A DNA stretch of 64,000 bases from CF-46 sp963760735. GTDB lineage: Bacteria > Chloroflexota > Limnocylindria > Limnocylindrales > CSP1-4. The translations under genes were made by a program, and so were the position numbers. How positions within the stretch are numbered: the first letter of the stretch is position 1; each line of letters begins with the position of its first letter. This document shows, in pieces, positions 58,317 to 64,000 of the stretch. The notes under the pieces were generated by a model. It saw nothing but the letters and a program-made list of their open reading frames with translations. It was not told the DNA's origin and searched no databases. The stretch lies in NCBI GenBank assembly GCA_963760735.1, contig CAVXEB010000007.1, forward strand, positions 496,001 to 560,000, in the 5' to 3' direction.

Positions 58317-59735
58317 ATGACCACCGCGGCCCACGACGACCATGGCTCGCACCAGGGCGGTCCGGAGCACCCCCGTCTGCAGGAGCTCCAGGCGATGGTC
58401 CGCGACGGCAGGATCGACACGCTGATCGTCGCCCTCACCGACATGCAGGGCCGGCTCATGGGCAAGCGCGTCCAGGCCCAGGCGTTCCTGCAGGGCGTCA
58501 TCGACCACGGCGCGCACTTCTGCACGTACCTCCTCGGCACGGACATGGAGATGAACACGCCCGAGGGGTTCGCCCTGATGAACTGGGAGACGGGCTACGG
58601 CGACTGGATCGCCGAGCCGGTCTGGGACACGCTGCGGGTCCTCCCGTGGCTGGAGAAGACGGCCCTCGTCCTGTCGGACACCTACACCGACGAGGACCAC
58701 GGCGACATCCCGGTCTCGCCACGGACGATCCTCAAGCGGCAGGTCGCGCGCGCGGCCGACGCCGGCATCGCCATCAAGGCCGGCTCGGAGTTCGAGTACT
58801 ACGTCCTCAAGGAGTCATGGGAGGAGTCCGCCCGAGCCGGCTGGGGCATCCCGCAGCGGTTCGGCTACTACAACGAGGACTACCACCTCCTCCAGGCCAC
58901 GAAGGCGGAGCCACTCCATCGCCTCCTCCGCAACCAGATGACGGAGGCCCGGATCCCGATCGAGTTCAGCAAGGGCGAAGCGGCTCCCGGCCAGCACGAG
59001 GTCAACATCCGCTACGACCACGTCCTCGAATCGGCCGATCGGAGCGTCCTGTTCAAGCATGGGGCGAAGGAGATCGCCTACCTGAACGGCTGGGGCATCA
59101 CGTTCATGTCGAAGCCGGACCACACCTGGACCGGCTCGTCGGGCCATCTCCACATGTCGATCTGGGACGCCGCGGGCGACCATCCCCTGACCCACGACGA
59201 GGACGCCGGGCTGCCGTACGGCATCAGCCGCCAGTTCAGCCAGTTCGTCGCCGGGATGATGGCCCACTCGCGGGAGCTCGCCATCTTCATCGCCCCGAAC
59301 ATCAACTCGTACAAGCGCTACGCGTCGCTGTCGTGGGCGCCGGTCAACATTGTCTGGGGCCGCGACAACCGCACGACCGGCTTCCGGCTCGTCGGCCACG
59401 GGCCGTCGCTCCACGTCGAGAACCGCTTCCCGGGCGGCGACATGAACGCGTACCTCACCTACGCGGCGATGATCGGGGCCGGGCTGCGCGGCATCGAGCA
59501 GGGCCTGACGCTCGCCGACGAGTTCAAGGGCAACGGCTACGTCGCGACGGGCGTGCCGCGGATGCCGCGGGCCCTGTACGAGGCGATCGCGGAGCTCGAG
59601 AAGAGCGAGGCGGCCGTCGACATCTTCGGCCAGGACGTCGTCGACCACTACCTGAACGCCGCACGCGTCGAGCAGGAGACCTACGACGCGATGGTCCACG
59701 ACTGGGATCGCGAGCGGTATCTCGAGCGCGCCTAG
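58317..59735 (+). CDS. Glutamine-synthetase-family ligase (gamma-glutamylamide type)
   Basis: The 472-residue protein follows GGAGGAGG. After a polar His-rich extension (about 1-18) it has the GS beta-grasp (VALTDMQGRLMGKRV) and the catalytic domain: metal-binding GSEFEYYVL (about 154-162), PGQHEVNIRY (about 223), the ammonia/ATP-site SSGHLHMSIW (about 273) and RLVGHGPSLHVENRFPGGDMNAYL (in pieces about 362-385). It resembles PuuA/GlnA-like enzymes that glutamylate amines more than housekeeping GlnA, which has a longer signature and an adenylylation loop. With the adjacent permease and SDR, an amine-catabolism role is likely. Confidence 0.88.
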   Translation: MTTAAHDDHGSHQGGPEHPRLQELQAMVRDGRIDTLIVALTDMQGRLMGKRVQAQAFLQGVIDHGAHFCTYLLGTDMEMNTPEGFALMNWETGYGDWIAEPVWDTLRVLPWLEKTALVLSDTYTDEDHGDIPVSPRTILKRQVARAADAGIAIKAGSEFEYYVLKESWEESARAGWGIPQRFGYYNEDYHLLQATKAEPLHRLLRNQMTEARIPIEFSKGEAAPGQHEVNIRYDHVLESADRSVLFKHGAKEIAYLNGWGITFMSKPDHTWTGSSGHLHMSIWDAAGDHPLTHDEDAGLPYGISRQFSQFVAGMMAHSRELAIFIAPNINSYKRYASLSWAPVNIVWGRDNRTTGFRLVGHGPSLHVENRFPGGDMNAYLTYAAMIGAGLRGIEQGLTLADEFKGNGYVATGVPRMPRALYEAIAELEKSEAAVDIFGQDVVDHYLNAARVEQETYDAMVHDWDRERYLERA

Positions 59736-59857
59736 CGGCAACCCGCCCAGACGGCAACGCCATAGGAGTCGTTCGGCAGACAGCGCCGGCCCGCGGCCGG
59801 ACGGTATGCTCGCGGCCACGAGCGCCGGCCGGGCTCCGGCGCCTCTGAAGGAGCAGC

Positions 59858-62800
59858 GTGGCGTCCAAGGCTCAGGGATCGGGGACCCGCGCATCCGCGA
59901 CGACGGACCTCGATGCCCTCCGGGCGCGCGTCGCCGAGCTCGAGGCGCGGGAGGCCGAGCACTCTCGATCCGAGCGTGTCCAGGCCGCGCTCTACCGGAT
60001 CGCCGAGGCGGCCAGCGCCGCGACCGACCTCCCCGAGTTCTACCGGACGGTCCACGAGATCGTCGGCGAGCTGATGTACGCCCGGAACTTCTACATCGCC
60101 CTCCACGACGCCGACCGTGGGCGGATGAACTACCCGTACTACATCGACGAATTCGACAAGGACGTCCCCGACCCGAACGCCTGGGAGCCGTTCGGCGAAG
60201 GTCAGGCGCGCGGGATCACGGCATACGCACTGCGCCTCGGCCGTCCGTTGCGGATCGACGGGGCGGCGTACCGAGACCTCATCGAGCGCCAGGAGATCGA
60301 GCTCCTTGGTGTCGTGACGGACGAGGCGGTCTGGATGGGTGTCCCACTCCCGGCCGAGGGACACAGCCAGGGCGTGCTCGTGATCCAGAGCTACTCCACG
60401 GACCATCGCTACTCGGACAGTGACCTGGACCTGCTCACATTCGTCGGTCAGCACGTCGGATCCGCGCTGAGCCGGGTCCGCGCCATCGAGGAGACCCGCC
60501 AGCGAAACGCCGAGCTCGCTGTCATCAACGAGATTGGTGCGGCCCTCGCCCGGCAGCTCGACTTCGACTCGATCTGCGAGGTTGTCGGGGAGCGGGTCCG
60601 ATCGATCTTCGGTTCTCGCGATATGTATGTCGCGATCCACGACAGCGCGACCAACATCATCCGATTCGCGTACGAGGTCGTGGCCGGGGACCGGATCCAC
60701 AGCGAGTCCATCCACCTCGGCGAGGGACTGACCTCGGAAGTCATTTCCTCGAAGCGCCCGCTCCTCCTCCGCACCTACGAGGAGAGCGTCGAGCATGGAA
60801 TGATCGCCGTTGGCACACGTGCGGAGTCATGGCTCGGCGTGCCGATCATGGCCGGCGACCGGGTCCTCGGGGTGATCGCGCTGGAAGACCTCCGCCCACA
60901 CGTGTTCGGGGACGCCGACGAGCGACTGCTGAGCACGCTCGCTGCCGGCATGGGCGTCGCGCTCGAGAACGCGCGCCTGTTCGACGAGACGAAGCACCTC
61001 CTGGCCGAGTCGACCGAGCGCGCGGCCGAGCTCGCGGTCATCAACGAGATCAGTGCCGCGCTCGCCCAGCAGCTCGACTTCAACGCAATCACCGAGCTTG
61101 TCGGCGAACGCGTTCGCGAGCTCTTCGATGCCCGTTCGATCTTCATCGCCCTGCATGATCCCGTCACGAACACGATCTCGTGGCCGTACGACATCGACGA
61201 GGGCGAGCGGTTCGAACGCGGCGTCTATCCGTTCGGGCCAGGGATGACCTCGCGCGTGATCCAGACCGGCAAGCCGCTCCGCGTCGGCACGTCCGCCGAG
61301 CAAACGGCGGCCGGTGCCGTGCAAGCTGGCGGGACGGACACCAAGTCCTGGCTCGGCGTGCCGATCACCGGTGCGGACCGGGTCATCGGCGTCCTCGGAC
61401 TCGAGAGCGTCCAGGAACACGCATACACGGATGGTGACGAGCGGCTGCTCAGCACGCTGGCCGCCAGCATGGGCGTCGCGCTCGAGAACGCCCGCCTGTT
61501 CGACGAGACGAAGCGGCTCCTGACCGAGACGGATGCGCGAGCCGCCGAGCTGGCAGTCGTCAACGAGGTCCAGGGCGGGCTGGCCCAACAGCTAGACTTC
61601 GACGCCATCGTCCAACTCGTCGGCGACCGGATCCGCCGGATCTTCAAGGCTCGGACCATCTATATCGGCGTTCTCGACGCCGCCACCGGGATGTTGTCGT
61701 TCCCGTTCGATTTGACAGACGGTGAACCGGTCCACACGGAGCCGTACGTCGTCGGGCCAGGGCCCGTCTCGATCGTCGTACAGACCTCGAAGCCGCTCCT
61801 GCTGCGGAGCTCGGAGGAGGCGCGGCGGGTCGGTCATGTCGACTACGGCACCCCAACGGAGTCATGGCTCGGCGTCCCGATCGTCACCGGCGACCGTGTC
61901 TTCGGCGCGCTCGTCGTCGAGTCCCCGGAACGCGATGCCTATGACGACGGTGACCAACGACTGCTCTCGACCCTGGCATCGAGCATGGGCGTGGCGCTTG
62001 ACAACGCCCGGCTGTTCGACGAGACGAAGCGCCTTCTGACCGAGACCGACGAGCGCGCCAGCGAGCTGTCGGTCATCAACGAGATCGGCTCCGCGCTCGC
62101 CGAGCAGCTCGAGTTCGACTCGATCATCGAGCTCGTCGGCAAGCGGATCGCCGACATCTTCCACGTCGACGCGCTCCAGGTGCTCCAGTACCACGAGGCC
62201 GCCGGCCGGATCGAGCGCCGCTACGGGATCGAGGCCGGCGTCCGGAGCGAAACGATGGCCTTCCCGTTCGGCGAAGGGCTGACGTCGCGGGTGATCCGGT
62301 CCCGGACGCCGCTGAACATCGGGTCGGACGACGACCTGAACGCGGCCGGGGCGATCCGGACGGGCCTCCGCAACGAGTCGTGGCTCGGTGTCCCGATCCC
62401 GGCGGGCGACCGGATCTTCGGCGTGATCGCCCTCGAGAGCATGAAGAAGCAGGCGTTCGACGAGCCCGACGTCCGCCTGCTGAGCACCCTCGCATCGAGC
62501 ATGGGCGTCGCCCTCGAGAACGCCCGGCTGTTCGACGAGACGAAGCGCCTCCTGACCGAGACGAACGAGCGGGCTGCCGAGCTCGCACTGATCAACGACG
62601 TCCAGCGCGGCCTCGCCGAGAAGCTCGACATCCAGGCGATGTACGAGCTCGTCGGCGACAAGATCCAGGAGATCTTCGACGCCCAGGTCGTCGACATCGG
62701 GATCTACGACAGCGACGAGGACATGATTCGCTTCCCGTACGCGATCGAGCGCGGCGTGCGCTTCCCGGACGACGCGATCCCGATCCGCGGCTTCAGCCAG

Positions 62801-63643
62801 TACGTCCGCGACCGACGAGAGCCGGTCCATGTCTCCGGCGACCTGTCGGGGTGGCTGGTGGAACGCGGGTACGAGCCGGCGGTCACCCAGGGAGAGGACG
62901 CCAAGACGGTGCTCTTCGCGCCGATGATCGTCGGCGACGAGGTCCGTGGCCGGATCTCGCTCCAGAACCTGGACCGCGAGGACGCCTTCAGCGAGTCGGA
63001 CGTCCGGCTGCTGACGACGCTCGCCGCCAGCCTGAGCGTCGCCCTCGAGAACGCCCGCCTGTTCGACGAGACCCGTCGCCTCCTGACCGAGACGAACGAG
63101 CGGGCCGCCGAGCTGGCCCTGATCAACGACGTCCAGAGCGGGCTCGCGAAGAAGCTCGATCGCCAGGCGATGTACGACCTCGTCGGCGACCGGATCCAGG
63201 CGATCTTCGACGCTCAGGTCGTCGACATCGGCGTGGTGGACAGCGGAGTCGAACGTAGTCCACTTCCCGTACACGATCGAGCGCGGGCGTGCGATTCCCG
63301 GAGGAGCCGATGCCGATCCGTCGGCTTCCGGAAGGCCGTGATCGAGTCGCGCAGACCGCTCCGCGTCAACCGCGACACTCAGGCGCGGTCGCCGAGAGCG
63401 TGCGCGTCGAGCAGGGCCCGATCCTCCAGGCGAGCTAGCCGACTGTCCGGGCTGTGGGTCCCGTCGACGGTGGGCGACGAGGTCCGAGGCGTCATCTCGC
63501 TCCAGAACCTCGACCGGGAGGACGCCTTCAGCGACTCGGATGTCGAGCTGCTGACGACGCTCGCGTCGAGCCTGAGCGTCGCCCTCGAGAACGTCCGCCT
63601 GATCGACGAGACGCGCCAGCGCCTGGCGGAGCTGGCGACGTGA
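59858..63643 (+). CDS. Giant tandem-GAF sensory protein (seven repeats visible), frame disturbed near its 3' part
   Basis: GTG 59858 follows AAGGAG. A coiled-coil start (about 18-45) leads into GAF domains of about 172 residues each: GAF1 about 45-205, then units starting near residues 216, 390, 562, 732, 904 and 1081. Each ends with LLSTLAASMGVALENARLFDET and an ERAAELAVINEI helix joining the next. Cores show SWLGVPI and GVIALE. No catalytic domain is seen; it may lie beyond the window. From about 63245 to 63460 the frame is disturbed: GAF7 continues in pieces in three frames, returning to the main frame twice. The stop at 63641-63643 also results from a missing base. GAF arrays bind cyclic nucleotides or small ligands or sense redox state. 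Confidence 0.85.
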   Translation: MASKAQGSGTRASATTDLDALRARVAELEAREAEHSRSERVQAALYRIAEAASAATDLPEFYRTVHEIVGELMYARNFYIALHDADRGRMNYPYYIDEFDKDVPDPNAWEPFGEGQARGITAYALRLGRPLRIDGAAYRDLIERQEIELLGVVTDEAVWMGVPLPAEGHSQGVLVIQSYSTDHRYSDSDLDLLTFVGQHVGSALSRVRAIEETRQRNAELAVINEIGAALARQLDFDSICEVVGERVRSIFGSRDMYVAIHDSATNIIRFAYEVVAGDRIHSESIHLGEGLTSEVISSKRPLLLRTYEESVEHGMIAVGTRAESWLGVPIMAGDRVLGVIALEDLRPHVFGDADERLLSTLAAGMGVALENARLFDETKHLLAESTERAAELAVINEISAALAQQLDFNAITELVGERVRELFDARSIFIALHDPVTNTISWPYDIDEGERFERGVYPFGPGMTSRVIQTGKPLRVGTSAEQTAAGAVQAGGTDTKSWLGVPITGADRVIGVLGLESVQEHAYTDGDERLLSTLAASMGVALENARLFDETKRLLTETDARAAELAVVNEVQGGLAQQLDFDAIVQLVGDRIRRIFKARTIYIGVLDAATGMLSFPFDLTDGEPVHTEPYVVGPGPVSIVVQTSKPLLLRSSEEARRVGHVDYGTPTESWLGVPIVTGDRVFGALVVESPERDAYDDGDQRLLSTLASSMGVALDNARLFDETKRLLTETDERASELSVINEIGSALAEQLEFDSIIELVGKRIADIFHVDALQVLQYHEAAGRIERRYGIEAGVRSETMAFPFGEGLTSRVIRSRTPLNIGSDDDLNAAGAIRTGLRNESWLGVPIPAGDRIFGVIALESMKKQAFDEPDVRLLSTLASSMGVALENARLFDETKRLLTETNERAAELALINDVQRGLAEKLDIQAMYELVGDKIQEIFDAQVVDIGIYDSDEDMIRFPYAIERGVRFPDDAIPIRGFSQYVRDRREPVHVSGDLSGWLVERGYEPAVTQGEDAKTVLFAPMIVGDEVRGRISLQNLDREDAFSESDVRLLTTLAASLSVALENARLFDETRRLLTETNERAAELALINDVQSGLAKKLDRQAMYDLVGDRIQAIFDAQVVDIGVVDSGVERSPLPVHDRARACDSRRSRCRSVGFRKAVIESRRPLRVNRDTQARSPRACASSRARSSRRASRLSGLWVPSTVGDEVRGVISLQNLDREDAFSDSDVELLTTLASSLSVALENVRLIDETRQRLAELAT

Positions 63644-63644
63644 A

Positions 63645-64000
63645 CGAGGTCGGCAACGCGCTCGCGACCCAGCTCGACCTCGACAACCTGATCCAGCTCG
63701 TCGGCGACCAGATGCGCCGGACCTTCGAGGCGGACATCGTCTACGTGGCGCTCCACGAGGCCGACCGGGGCTGATCCGTTCCCGTACTACAACGAGTTCG
63801 GCAGCGCGGACCGGCCAGGAGGCGATCGCCGTACGGCGAGGGCCTCACGTCGGAGATCATCCGGGATCGGCACGGTCAGCTCCTCCTCAACCGCGAAGCG
63901 GACTGGGAGGCCCTGGGGACCCGCGGCGTCGGCACGCAGTCGAAGTCATACCTCGGTGTGCCGATCATCGCGGCGACCGGGCGATCGGGGCGATCAGCGT
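63645..64000 (+). pseudogene. Eighth GAF repeat, continuing the array in broken frames
   Basis: NEVGNALATQLDLDNLIQLVGD and FEADIVYVALHEADRG continue the GAF linker and core in a frame shifted by one base from the upstream ORF. They then break near 63774, pass FPYYNEFG, and resume near 63825 with YGEGLTSEIIRDRHGQLLLN and SYLGVPIIA; another base is missing near 63970. All pieces align in order with the earlier repeats, so this is one gene with several indels that runs off the window. Confidence 0.75.

Noticed and set aside
55748..58558. 936-residue version of the permease with a 390-residue N-terminal extension
   Set aside because: The extension is antisense to the SDR and glutamine-synthetase-like genes; a Shine-Dalgarno marks the start at 57370.

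Overview
The window is a 64 kb piece of a very GC-rich (roughly 70% by eye), densely coded bacterial chromosome. I see no plasmid, phage, insertion-sequence, rRNA or tRNA signature. The gene mix suggests an aerobic, probably uncultured soil or freshwater heterotroph. It includes OpuC-type betaine uptake, a non-canonical MttB-family protein, phenylacetyl-CoA epoxidase, F420/FMN-type LLM oxidoreductase, SARP/BTAD regulation, a DesA-type acyl-ACP desaturase and a subtilase with a long Ig-like tail. A Chloroflexota lineage of the Limnocylindria type fits best, and a deep Actinomycetota is the alternative. This is inference from protein style only.

Layout. 0-10 kb: a quaternary-amine region. A minus-strand run (mandelate-racemase-like enolase, aldehyde dehydrogenase, small unknown protein, UbiB-like kinase, MttB-like methyltransferase cut by the window edge) is divergent from a complete OpuC-type ABC importer, which ends at a strong terminator. 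10-15 kb: IclR regulator, small unknown protein, YeiH-type exporter, a flippase-like protein with a GT2 glycosyltransferase, and a small molybdopterin oxidoreductase. 15-19 kb: secreted subtilase and an LLM oxidoreductase. 19-24 kb: a MarR - ABC - ABC multidrug-exporter operon joined by ATGA overlaps. 24-29 kb: berberine-bridge-type oxidase, Lon-N protein, and a lipid cassette led by a fusion of a CDP-alcohol phosphotransferase with a CDP-diglyceride synthase, followed by a PlsC acyltransferase. 29-36 kb: ErpA/IscA, thiolase, and a tightly overlapping TetR-paaA-paaB-paaC-paaD-paaH operon. 36-45 kb: a lipoprotein, a giant membrane-anchored regulator (SARP + STAND ATPase + one TM + extracellular BMP/PnrA ligand domain), an acyl-ACP desaturase, a GT1 - HipA-like kinase - DUF3037 operon and a FecR-like protein. 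45-50 kb: two crotonase-family enzymes (one PaaG-like), an EthD-like gene and an alpha/beta hydrolase. 50-55 kb: GNAT, fumC, and a sodC-padR-padR-membrane protein-Rieske operon under a striking AT-rich palindromic operator. 55-60 kb: amino-acid/amine permease, SDR and a glutamine-synthetase-like ligase. 60-64 kb: a tandem array of at least eight GAF domains, running off the window.

Together the paa genes, the thiolase, the hydroxyacyl-CoA dehydrogenase and the two hydratase/isomerases cover much of aerobic phenylacetate catabolism. The ligase PaaK, the ring-opening PaaZ and the reductase PaaE are not in view.

Two features cut across the window. First, several genes that start transcription units have a -10-like hexamer (often TACAAT) exactly 6-8 nt before the start codon, which implies leaderless mRNAs. 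Second, at least four genes show apparent frameshifts (about 21.3, 48.76, 55.07 and 63.2-64.0 kb). These could be assembly indels or real decay, so reading frames should be checked there. No gap between genes exceeds 300 bases.
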